A model generated the notes under the pieces. That model saw nothing but the letters and a program-made list of their open reading frames with translations. It did no database searches and had not been told where the DNA came from. The position numbers and the translations under genes are program-made. This document shows positions 10,894 to 18,611 of a stretch of 64,000 bases of DNA, one piece after another; position 1 is the first letter of the stretch; every line of letters begins with the position of its first letter. Source of the DNA: JAEUIG01 sp046349775 (GTDB taxonomy: Bacteria > Planctomycetota > Planctomycetia > Planctomycetales > Planctomycetaceae); contig JAXMBS010000024.1 of the NCBI GenBank assembly GCA_046349775.1, positions 1-64,000 on the forward strand, given 5' to 3'.

Positions 10894-13719
10894 TCAACGC
10901 TTGACGAGCCGGTCGGGCGAGACGCCGGTGGTCTCATTCATCAGCCGGATACTGAGGACGACGCCCATCAACAGGATGGCCGGGATCGGGGGGAGGATCA
11001 CTCCCCACAGCCACGCCCGGAACTCCTTGGCGGCGATCTTGCGATTCGTCTCGTCCCGCATTAATTCGATCTCGCGCTTCTTGTCGAGTTCGATGGCCCT
11101 GGTTTCCTCATCGAGAACATTCTGGGCGTCCTGGCGAGCAATTCGAATCAACTGCTCCTTGGTCCGCGGATCGATGGATTCGTCCTTTTCAATGCTGGAG
11201 ACGGCTTCGTCGAACCTCTTTTGCGCGGCGTCCAGCCGCGACTTGGCCTGCTTTTCGGCGTCCTGAATCTGCCCGTTCAGGCTGTCCTGGAACGACTGCT
11301 TCTGGATCTCGATCTCGGTCAGCGTGCGCATCTTCGGCCGGCGCTTCCGCAGCGCGATGTAGTCGGTGTTCCCGGCGAGTGCATCGACGGCGTTGAGCAC
11401 AAACGTCACGTTGTCGATCTTCAGGTCGTACAGCTGCCCTTCCTGAATGCGGAAGATCTCGTCGCCGATCAAATCCACGTCGGCAACGAACACAACGTTC
11501 AACTTGTCCTGGGCATCCGGCTTCGACTTGATCTGCGCCGCGATCACGTGCGCGTTGTGATCGATGACCATCGGCGGGTTTTCGTTGAGCTGCGGCCCGA
11601 AAAACGACTGGTTCGTCATGATTTCGTCCCAGTCGATCAGGCCGGCGGTCTTCGAGCCGGTCCGCAGCAGCGGGATGAACTCCAGCGAACTGTTCTGTCG
11701 GGGCCGGACTGTGCCGCTGAACCAGGCCATCAGTTCCTGGAGTCCGCTGGTGATGTCGCTATCAGGATTGAAAGCGCTGGCGGTTCCGCTCTTGGGGCTG
11801 ATGAACATCAGCTCCGCGCGAACGACGCTGGCGATTTCGGGATGCGGATTGAACTGGTCGAAGGCCAGGAAGTCCTCGCCGGCCGGACCAGGTTCGCTGG
11901 GATCGTTCTTCTCCCAGGCAGCCTGCAGCAGGTGCATGAGGCCCGTCAGCCGGCCCCCGTCGGCCTTCGGTTCCGAGGGCTGCTGCATGCCCATCATGCC
12001 GCCCCCCTGGGATGGCTTCGGATTCAGCGGCGCCAGCTGGATGCCGGTCCCGCGACCGTAGACCGGCAACGGATCATCGAAGATCAGCGTCGGCTTGCCG
12101 GATCGGACGTAGTTGAGGAAGTGCTCCATCTGCGGCTGCGTGAGCGAAGATGGCAGCACGGCGATGAGGACATCGATCTTCTCGTCGATCGCGTGGTCCG
12201 GCAGGATTTCTTCGACCTTGTACTGCTTCTTGAGCTCCTGGACGATCCGCCATTCCGGAAGCTGGCGGAAGGACTGCATGTCGAAGCCGCCAGTGATCTT
12301 GGCGTCGGTCTGGAGGATGCCGATCGTCGGGCGCTCGGCGTTGGAGACGGTGCCGATCGAGCGGGTCAGCTCGTACTCGACGGACGTGCCGACGTCGAAG
12401 AAGGGAATCACGACTTCGGCATACGGACCCTGCACGAGCGCGCCGAGGAACACGTCTTCGATCGTGATCCGCCCGCCGCGCTCCGACTGCACCCCGCGCG
12501 GCACAATGCCGGCCTGCTGGGCCAGCGCCGCTTCCGCGCTGGAAGGAGCGATCATGTTGATCTGCACGTCCACGGCCGAGCCACCTTCCTGGTCGATCTG
12601 CCGCAAGAGACCCAGGAGCCGGCGGTGGATATCGACATACTGCTCAGGAACCTGCGGACTCAGGTAGGCCTGGATCGTAACCGGCTTGTCGCGGTCGACT
12701 TTCGCGAGAATCTGGTGGGTGGTCGGCGAGAGCGTGAACAGCCGCTCCTGCGTGAGATCGATCCGGGGCGCCCCCTGCGCGACGTAGTTGACGCTCACGA
12801 GCGCAACCGCCAGTGCGGCGATGCGCACGGCAAAATGCCGTCCCGGAGACCTGCCGAGCAGCAACGCAAACACGGCGTACAAAGTCACTACCGCCAGGAC
12901 CGCAACGGCGCCGATCGCCCACTCGCTGTCCGGCCTTTGATAGGCGACCAGCAGGCACCCGGCAAACGCCGCGACCCACAGCAGCAGGTCGAGCCAGACG
13001 CTCATCGCGTTCTCGCCGCGCCAATGCCTACGGCCGATCATCACGACGTTCAGGTACAGCATGAACCCGGCCAGCGACAGGAAATACAGCACGCCGCTGA
13101 GCGGAATCATGCCCAGCGTGAAATAGCGCAATTGCTCGCCAATCGTCAGCCCGCGAACCCAGGCGGGAAGATTCGGGATGAGTTCCAGTCCAACGGGAGC
13201 GGCGCAGAACAGCGCTCCGAGGACAAACGCGACGGTGGCGCTGTTGGTGAGCACGGACGCGAACAGACCGGCGCCGATCAGGGCGAGACCGGCCAGCCAG
13301 TAGCCGAGGTAGGTCGTTGTGATCTGCCAGGGGTCGGGGTCGCCCAGCCAGGAAAGGACCATCGCGTGCGTGAGCGAGAACAGCAGCGCGGCCGAGTACA
13401 CGGCGACGACGGCCAGAAATTTGCCGAGCAGAATCTCGACGTCGGTCGCGGGCAGCGTGAACAGCAACTCGTCGGTGCCGAGCTTGCGCTCATCGGCCCA
13501 GGCCGTCATCGTGACGGCGGGAACGATGAACACCAGCAGCAAGGGATACCATTCAGTGAGCGGATCGAGATTCGCCTGGTTGGCGGCGAAGAACTCGGAC
13601 CGGAACGCCAGCAGCGAGCCGGCGATCACAAACACCACAATGAACAGGTATCCCAGGACGCCGGAGAAGTAGCTGGCGACGTTGCGCTTGAAGACGGCAG
13701 AAACGACGTGGCTTCGCAT
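10894..13719 (-). CDS. Fused ABC-2 permease and GldG-like auxiliary protein
   Basis: Intact 941-residue frame. Residues 1 to about 240 are an ABC-2/GldF-type permease with about six membrane segments (GVLGYLFIVVFVIAGSLLAF; YPLLLVFIVPAVTMTAWADE; KLGTDELLFTLPATDVEILL, where the 'GT-ELL-TLP' signature is typical). Two more helices lead into a large extracytoplasmic GldG/ABC_transp_aux domain (about 315-860) starting LTQERLFTLSPTTHQIL, with LPDHAIDEKIDVLIAVLPSS. A Lys/Glu-rich coiled coil follows (about 830-900), then a C-terminal helix (WLWGVILPPIPAILLMGVVL). In Bacteroidota GldF and GldG are separate; the fusion puts permease and accessory protein in one chain. Neighbours are the ATPase gene upstream and the DUF4340 gene downstream, so the three form one transporter-like module. 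Confidence 0.88.
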   Translation of the reverse strand: MRSHVVSAVFKRNVASYFSGVLGYLFIVVFVIAGSLLAFRSEFFAANQANLDPLTEWYPLLLVFIVPAVTMTAWADERKLGTDELLFTLPATDVEILLGKFLAVVAVYSAALLFSLTHAMVLSWLGDPDPWQITTTYLGYWLAGLALIGAGLFASVLTNSATVAFVLGALFCAAPVGLELIPNLPAWVRGLTIGEQLRYFTLGMIPLSGVLYFLSLAGFMLYLNVVMIGRRHWRGENAMSVWLDLLLWVAAFAGCLLVAYQRPDSEWAIGAVAVLAVVTLYAVFALLLGRSPGRHFAVRIAALAVALVSVNYVAQGAPRIDLTQERLFTLSPTTHQILAKVDRDKPVTIQAYLSPQVPEQYVDIHRRLLGLLRQIDQEGGSAVDVQINMIAPSSAEAALAQQAGIVPRGVQSERGGRITIEDVFLGALVQGPYAEVVIPFFDVGTSVEYELTRSIGTVSNAERPTIGILQTDAKITGGFDMQSFRQLPEWRIVQELKKQYKVEEILPDHAIDEKIDVLIAVLPSSLTQPQMEHFLNYVRSGKPTLIFDDPLPVYGRGTGIQLAPLNPKPSQGGGMMGMQQPSEPKADGGRLTGLMHLLQAAWEKNDPSEPGPAGEDFLAFDQFNPHPEIASVVRAELMFISPKSGTASAFNPDSDITSGLQELMAWFSGTVRPRQNSSLEFIPLLRTGSKTAGLIDWDEIMTNQSFFGPQLNENPPMVIDHNAHVIAAQIKSKPDAQDKLNVVFVADVDLIGDEIFRIQEGQLYDLKIDNVTFVLNAVDALAGNTDYIALRKRRPKMRTLTEIEIQKQSFQDSLNGQIQDAEKQAKSRLDAAQKRFDEAVSSIEKDESIDPRTKEQLIRIARQDAQNVLDEETRAIELDKKREIELMRDETNRKIAAKEFRAWLWGVILPPIPAILLMGVVLSIRLMNETTGVSPDRLVKR

Positions 13720-13882
13720 GGGGTGAGGTTGTCGGTCTTCGGTTGTCAGTAAAGCTGTCAGCCGTCAGCTATCAGCAGTCAGGACTTGGAGGTTGTCGGT
13801 ATTCAGCTGTCGGTTGTCGGTAACACAACGCAGCACGCGCCATCGTTACTGACGTCTGTCGTCTGGCCTCTGACTTCTCTCA
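13720..13882. repeat. Degenerate TTGTCGG / TCAGC spacer repeat
   Basis: The spacer between the ATPase and GldFG-like genes contains tandem-like variants: GGTTGTCGGTCTTCGGTTGT, GCTGTCAGCCGTCAGCTATC, AGCAGTCAGG, GGAGGTTGTCGGTATTCAGC and TGTCGGTTGTCGGTAAC. It is the richest of three related spacers and carries no gene. Confidence 0.5.
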
Positions 13883-14634
13883 TCAGCCGGCCTTTTTGGC
13901 ACCGCCGGTGAGCTTGCGGAAGTGGGCTTCCATGTCGTGCTCGGTCCCTTCCATGTCGGCGATGTCGCCGTCGAGGACGATGCGCCCCTGGCTGATGAGG
14001 ATCACGCGGCCGCAGACCGCCTTGACCTCGGTAAGAATGTGCGTGGAGAGCAGGATCGTCTTCGTCTGGCCGAGGCTGCGGATGAGCTGGCGGACTTCGT
14101 AGGTCTGGTTGGGATCGAGCCCGGACGTCGGTTCGTCCAGGATCAGGACCGGGATCATTGAGCAGCGCTCCGGGCCATGCCGACGCGCTGCCGATAGCCG
14201 CGCGAGAGCTTGCCGATCGGCTTGCCCCAGACGTCGCCGAGGGAGCACTTGTCGGCGACGTATTCCAGGCGGTCGTGGAGTTTGGCGGCGGTAAGGCCGC
14301 GGGCCTGGCCGAAGTACCGCAGCAGGGAATGCGGCGTCATCTCGAGGTATAACGGACCGTTCTCCGGCAGGTAGCCGATGAGCCGTGCGGCGGCGAGGCG
14401 ATCGGTCGCCACATCATGTCCGCCAATGCGGGCGGTCCTTCACTGGGGGCGAGGAAGCCGGTCAGAGCTTCATCGTCGGGATTTCCCATGCCTGTTGGGG
14501 CCGAGGAAGGCCGCCACCTGACCGGCGCGGCACCGCAATGTGACGTCGCGCGTGGCGGCGAAAGGGCCGTAGAACTTGCTGAGACCAATGGCCTCAATCA
14601 TCTGTCCGTTGCCGGTGGCAGTCGTCATATTCAT
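13883..14634 (-). CDS. ABC transporter ATP-binding protein, GldA-like (frameshifted)
   Basis: ATP hydrolysis subunit for the adjoining permease-GldG fusion. Starting at ATG 14634 (or in-frame 14628) the protein begins MNMTTATGNGQMIEAIGLSK, FYGPFAATRDVTL. The Walker A region should read GPNGAGKST but is broken by indels at about 14,480-14,510. Then follow IGYLPENGPLYLEMTP (Q-loop region), LSRGYRQRVGMARS (signature), ILDEPTSGLDPNQ (Walker B and D-loop) and LLSTHILTEVKAVCGRVI (H-loop). Length, about 250 residues, is normal. Frame changes near 14,500, 14,410 and 14,160. It is first in the minus-strand module. Confidence 0.82.
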
Positions 14635-14872
14635 GCTCGCTTCAACAACCTCTCCGCAACTGGCCTTCGCATCCGCAGCGCCGGCGGGCGCTCAATCGGG
14701 GCAATTTGCAGACCGCAGCCCCACTCGCGTCGTATCCGGACGCACGCGTCGCGCACATGGGCCGCGGGCCGGCGCCTTCGTCGGCGTTCCGGCAGAATTC
14801 CAACCGCGGAGGAACCGTAATAATTACGATCCGCGACGCGGCTGTAAAGCAAATCGGTGTTCGAGTTCGCCC
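14635..14872 (-). promoter_or_regulatory. Spacer with candidate promoter for the Gld-like module
   Basis: This 238-base gap separates the Rieske gene from the ATPase gene, both on the minus strand. On that strand TTTACA (14848-14843) stands 17 bases before AATTAT (14825-14820), giving a plausible sigma-70-like pair inside an AT-rich island (CGTAATTATTACG) of otherwise GC-rich DNA. The resulting leader would be nearly 190 bases. Planctomycete promoter consensus is poorly defined, so this is a suggestion only. Confidence 0.25.
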
Positions 14873-15181
14873 CTACGGATCGCCGATTTCGACGTAGACG
14901 TCGTCCCCGTTGGCTGAGACTGCGATGCACCCTGTCTGGATTCGTGCCGTCAGGCAATGGCGGCCGGAGGTGACGTCGAACTGCCAGCCATGCCAGGGGC
15001 AAGTGACGATCTGTCCGACGAGCCGGCCCTTGGCCAGAGGGCCGCCGGCGTGCGGGCAGATGCCATCGAGGGCGTAAAGCGTACCGTCCACGTTGAACAC
15101 CGCAATCACGCGGTCTCCGACCGTCACCTCTTTGGCACAGCCGGGAGGGAGTTCAGAAAGAGAAGCAACACGGGTGCGCAT
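14873..15181 (-). CDS. Rieske [2Fe-2S] ferredoxin-like protein
   Basis: Intact 102-residue protein. The cluster ligands are visible: Cys42-Pro-His44 in the first box (CPHAGG) and Cys61-Pro-Trp-His64 in the second (CPWHGWQFD). Spacing and size match small soluble Rieske proteins of the NirD / biphenyl-dioxygenase ferredoxin type. It has no signal peptide, so it acts in the cytoplasm as an electron carrier. There is no oxygenase or nitrite reductase gene beside it, so the partner is unknown. It lies 29 bases downstream of the stop-side end of nothing but the DUF1501 gene's start region is over 1 kb away, so co-transcription with that gene (which ends at 15211) is possible. Confidence 0.85.
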   Translation of the reverse strand: MRTRVASLSELPPGCAKEVTVGDRVIAVFNVDGTLYALDGICPHAGGPLAKGRLVGQIVTCPWHGWQFDVTSGRHCLTARIQTGCIAVSANGDDVYVEIGDP

Positions 15182-15210
15182 GGAGAAACGTGACTGTTGA
15201 CGGAACTCAT

Positions 15211-16643
15211 TCAGGCCAAGATCGGCTCGATCGGGGCGCCACCATGAGAGATCGGGACCGGTCGGCCGGTGCGATCGGGGACAGTCATTCCCGGATCAAT
15301 GCCCAACGCCTGGTAGATGGTCGCGCAGATGTCTGAGGTGCTGACGGGGTTCGCCGCCGGATACGCCGCCTGCCCGTCGCTCGCGCCGTACACGGTCCCA
15401 CCGCGGATTCCGGCCCCGCTGAACAACATCGAGTAGCAGAACGTCCAGTGATCGCGGCCGGCGTTCGCATTAATCTTGGGCGTGCGGCCGAAGTCGCTCA
15501 TGACGAGCACGAGCGTCTCGTCGAGCAGACCACTGTCGGACAAGTCCTGCATCAACGCCCCGTAGACCGCATCGAGGTACGGCAGGTTGTAGTTCCGCAT
15601 CAGGCTGAAATTGTTGGAATGCGTGTCCCAGCAATGCAATTGCAGCTTGAGCCGCTCCCAATAACAGTCCCAGGTGACATTGATGAACTTCACGTCGGCT
15701 TCGACGAGCCGTCGCGCGATCAGGGCCGACTGGCCAAACACGGTACGCGTGTAGCGATCTCGAATCGCCGGATCGACCTGGTCGAGGTCGAAGGCTGCGC
15801 GGACTTTCGATGACGTCAGCAGGCTCCAGGCACGTTGCTGCTGCCGGTCGAAGCCGCCCATGGCGCTGAGCGTATCGATGCGGTGGCGTTCAGCGTCGAT
15901 CTGTTCGAGCAGGGAGCGGCGATCGTTGAGTCGATCGATCGTCATCCCTTGTTCGAGGGCCGTCTGCGGAATCTGCGGCAGGCCGCGGAGCGGCTGCGGC
16001 TGGTTAGGGTCTTCCGGCGGATGATCCACGAAGGGCGCGACCTCCGTGTACAGCGGATCGTAGCGATGGCCGAGGAACCCGGCGGTGGGGCCGGGCCGGC
16101 GGATCGATTGCCCCCAGCCGAGATAGCAGGGCATGTAAACGTAGGCCGGCGAATCGGCGCGGCCGCCGTTCAAGTACTCGCAAACCGAGCCCATGCTCGG
16201 GGGTGGCTGTCCTTCAAGTTGACGAGGTCGGTTTCCGGAACCTCCCAGCCGGTGTAGCTCGGCAGGCAGTTGTGGCAGCCGGCGCGATGATTGATCGAGC
16301 GGACCAATGCCGAGCGGTCCATCCACTGCGTGTGGTTCGGCAGCAGCTCGCAGATGTCGATGCCGGGAACGTTGGTGGCGATCGGATTGAATTCGCCGCG
16401 GACGTCGGCCGGCCGCGTGCGGCTTGAGGTCGTACATGTCCTGCCAGGGCTGCCTCCCAGCAGATACAGGCAGATGACGCTTTTGGCCTTGCCGGACCAG
16501 GTGTGCTGCGGGTGGGATGTCGCGGCCTCTAGCCATTGCGGCAGGCCGAAGCCGCCGAGCGCGGAGATCGCGCCGATCTTCAGGCTTTCGCGGCGAGTCA
16601 TGCCGTCGCAGAATTGACGCGGGCTTCCCAGCATCGTAAGCAT
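15211..16643 (-). CDS. DUF1501 domain-containing secreted protein (frameshifted)
   Basis: Sulfatase/alkaline-phosphatase-superfamily protein exported by Tat, of unknown reaction. ATG 16643; a Tat-like motif MTRRESLKIGAISALGGFGL lies near residue 15. Typical DUF1501 landmarks follow: KSVICLYLLGGSPG, RGEFNPIATNVPGIDICE, RSINHRAGCHN, then LIARRLVEADVKFINVTWD, WDTHSNNF, LVLVMSDFGRTPKINANAGR, DHWTFCYSMLFSGAGIRGGT and a final SDICATIYQALGID. A short piece (QDMYDLKPHA, about 16,440-16,410) is readable only in another frame, with the original frame restored after it, which is a compensated indel pair. One more shift lies near 16,195. It has no DUF1549/DUF1553 partner next to it. Confidence 0.85.
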
Positions 16644-16988
16644 CGGCCGCTCCTCGGCAGTCGGTGTGGTGCTGTACGAAAGGTAGCCTATCGCACTGGG
16701 TGAGGGGCGGAAAGGTCGCGAAAGTGGACAGCGGCGATGATTGCGAACGAACTGCGGACTAGAGACCGACTTTATGACGAAGTCGTAGCCTGAGCCGAAT
16801 CACTCCGCACCCTCACCAGACCGGCGGGGTGGTCAGATCGTAGGCTGGGTCATGACCCAGCTATAATCGACCGTCCAATCAAGCTGGCCCCACCCCCACC
16901 CAACACGACTGTACGACGAAGTGGTTGCGGAGGCCGCAAAAATCGTTGGTCCCGCGTTCGTCAAGAGTGACGGAAGAACGGAGACAAT
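16644..16988. other. Intergenic region with REP-like element
   Basis: No gene found in these 345 bases. It holds the palindromic element described at 16840-16887. A small hairpin CGACTT...AAGTCG lies near 16,768-16,786. Confidence 0.45.
16840..16887. repeat. REP-like palindromic element, copy 1
   Basis: Contains the perfect 18-bp palindrome GCTGGGTCATGACCCAGC (16844-16861), followed by TATAATC, a short spacer and AATCAAGCTGG. The second copy, at 18452-18513, matches over this whole length with few changes and keeps a complete outer inverted repeat that is degraded here. The two copies bracket the gene at 16989-18284. Confidence 0.7.
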
Positions 16989-18284
16989 TTATTTCAGGCG
17001 CTCGTCTCTGCGATCCACCAACATCGGGGGGCGGTACGGGTCAGGGCAGGGGCAGGGCGTCACAGTAATGGGGTAGTTACCCTGTTCCCTCCACCAGGCT
17101 GCCCAGGCGCGTTTGTCAAAGCCGAAATCCTGCCCTGTGATTTTTTTCAGCGCGTCGAGGACTTCAGGGTTGGCGACGCACTCTGTTTGACATGGATGAT
17201 AGTGGGCCCCAATGTGGGGATCTGGCTCCGACCCGGGGGGAAGGTAGATCACGGCATACGTGCCCCTGGCCTTTGTACTGAGGGTTTGCATCACTATATA
17301 GCGACGAGTGGCCAACGCCCAGACCAAGGCCGGGACCGCAGACATATCGCCGACCTCGCCCATGCCGACCGCTGCGCGCCGGACGAGACGATTTGATTCG
17401 CCGTCAGCATAGGCGGCGGCCTTCTGCAATTCACGGACATAGAGTTCCTGTGCCAGACGGCGCTGCTCCGGTTGGATTGCCCCCCGGGCGGCGACGCGGA
17501 TGTCGTGCTCGCCGTCATAGATCGACAGGCACACGAGCGGCTCCACCGGCTTGGGGCCTGGCATCTGACCCAGCAGTTTCACACCCATCATCCGCACGTT
17601 GCCGTCGCTGTGCCGGCCGAAGAAGTGGGCGACCGCGGCGGTGGCATCGGGATCGGTGAGCGCCTGGAATTGAGCGCGTGACTCAGCGGCCTGCTGCGGA
17701 TTGCCACCCACCATCGAGTTGAACCAGACCCGCACCTTCGGGAACCACTCGGCGTTCACCCCGCGCATCTCCTCGGCCAACTGCAGCCGTGCACGCTCTT
17801 GCTGAGTGACGTATTTCCCTTCGTGCAGGACATACCCGCGCGACGTCATCCACTCGTCGCGCGTCAGCCACTTGCTATTGTGCCGGACATGACCCAGGCC
17901 TTTGTGTGCGTCCGCATGGTTGGGATCGATCATCAGGAGCAATGACAATTGCTCTTCGCGTTGCTCCTTGAGCCTGTTGTCGTGGCACCATTCGGCCAGA
18001 CTCCAGCGGGCCTCGACGGTGTTGGCGACGTCACGCGCCCGCGACTCGTATTCCTCGACGAGTGGCGAGCGATGTTCGATGGCGCCAATCTCGGACTGTT
18101 CGATCGAGATCTTGCCGCCAAGCAGTGTCTGGATCACAACGACCGGAGCATCATCGGCCGTCTGCACAGTCCCGCGCACCTGGCCGCCGTTGTAGAGCGA
18201 AACCACGTCCGCTGACGCGTTCGCTGCCAGCATGCAGCACGCAGTGACCGTCAGCACATGTGACCACACGCAGCGGTGAGTCAT
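16989..18284 (-). CDS. Secreted HEAT-repeat-like protein of unknown function
   Basis: Intact 431-residue frame; ATG 18284 with GGGA ten bases upstream. A signal peptide ends at ANASADVV. The next part, SLYNGGQVRGTVQ and GKISIEQSEIGAIEH, looks like a small beta-rich 'membrane-anchored rim' domain seen in many planctomycete proteins. A TPR-like piece follows (LLMIDPNHADAHKGLGHVRH), then NSKWLTRDEWMTSRGYVLHE and Ala-rich helices (VRRAAVGMGEVGDMSAVPAL) resembling HEAT repeats. The C-terminus, DFGFDKRAWAAWWREQGNYP, is a motif repeatedly found at the end of such proteins. No catalytic residues are recognisable. It is flanked on both sides by REP-like elements. Confidence 0.7.
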   Translation of the reverse strand: MTHRCVWSHVLTVTACCMLAANASADVVSLYNGGQVRGTVQTADDAPVVVIQTLLGGKISIEQSEIGAIEHRSPLVEEYESRARDVANTVEARWSLAEWCHDNRLKEQREEQLSLLLMIDPNHADAHKGLGHVRHNSKWLTRDEWMTSRGYVLHEGKYVTQQERARLQLAEEMRGVNAEWFPKVRVWFNSMVGGNPQQAAESRAQFQALTDPDATAAVAHFFGRHSDGNVRMMGVKLLGQMPGPKPVEPLVCLSIYDGEHDIRVAARGAIQPEQRRLAQELYVRELQKAAAYADGESNRLVRRAAVGMGEVGDMSAVPALVWALATRRYIVMQTLSTKARGTYAVIYLPPGSEPDPHIGAHYHPCQTECVANPEVLDALKKITGQDFGFDKRAWAAWWREQGNYPITVTPCPCPDPYRPPMLVDRRDERLK

Positions 18285-18332
18285 GGAAGCGTTCCCTGAA
18301 GCAAGGGACTCGGAGCCTCCCTGAAGTTTGTA

Positions 18333-18362
18333 ATTTTATCTGTAACCGGCCGGACACTGCAA
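18333..18362 (-). promoter_or_regulatory. Candidate promoter of the HEAT-repeat-like gene
   Basis: On the minus strand TTGCAG (18362-18357) and TAAAAT (18338-18333) are separated by 18 bases. The -10 matches five of six consensus positions; the -35 only three. It lies about 50 bases upstream of the start codon at 18284. Confidence 0.3.
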
Positions 18363-18451
18363 CGGCGGTGATATGCTGCGGGCGTGGCCAGTACGAACCG
18401 CTCGCTTCTGAAACGCACCGTCACCGGGGCGTCTGCGGCGGCATTAGAGTT

Positions 18452-18513
18452 GTAGGCTGGGTCATGCCCCAGCTTTAATCACCGTCTAATCAAGCTGGGT
18501 TCAGACCCAGCCT
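18452..18513. repeat. REP-like palindromic element, copy 2
   Basis: AGGCTGGGT (18454-18462) and ACCCAGCCT (18505-18513) form a perfect 9-bp outer inverted repeat. Inside are two smaller hairpins, GCTGGGTCATGCCCCAGC and GCTGGGTTCAGACCCAGC. Copy 1 lies at 16840-16887. The surrounding spacer, 18285-18611, holds no gene. Confidence 0.7.
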
Positions 18514-18611
18514 GCGAGACTGCACGACTACCCGGCCGCTGCCCCACCGTACGCATCCTTTTACCCCCGGATTGTGCGTGATATTCTGCGGCAGCCGTCG
18601 CCGGGTTGCCT

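Noticed and set aside
11221..13752. 843-residue open frame on the plus strand
   Set aside because: It is exactly antisense to the well-recognised permease-GldG gene. Its protein is Arg/Gln/His-rich without domains, an effect of GC-rich codon bias.
13720..13882. CRISPR array
   Set aside because: Units are degenerate, 7-14 bases long, with no constant repeat-spacer spacing and no cas genes.
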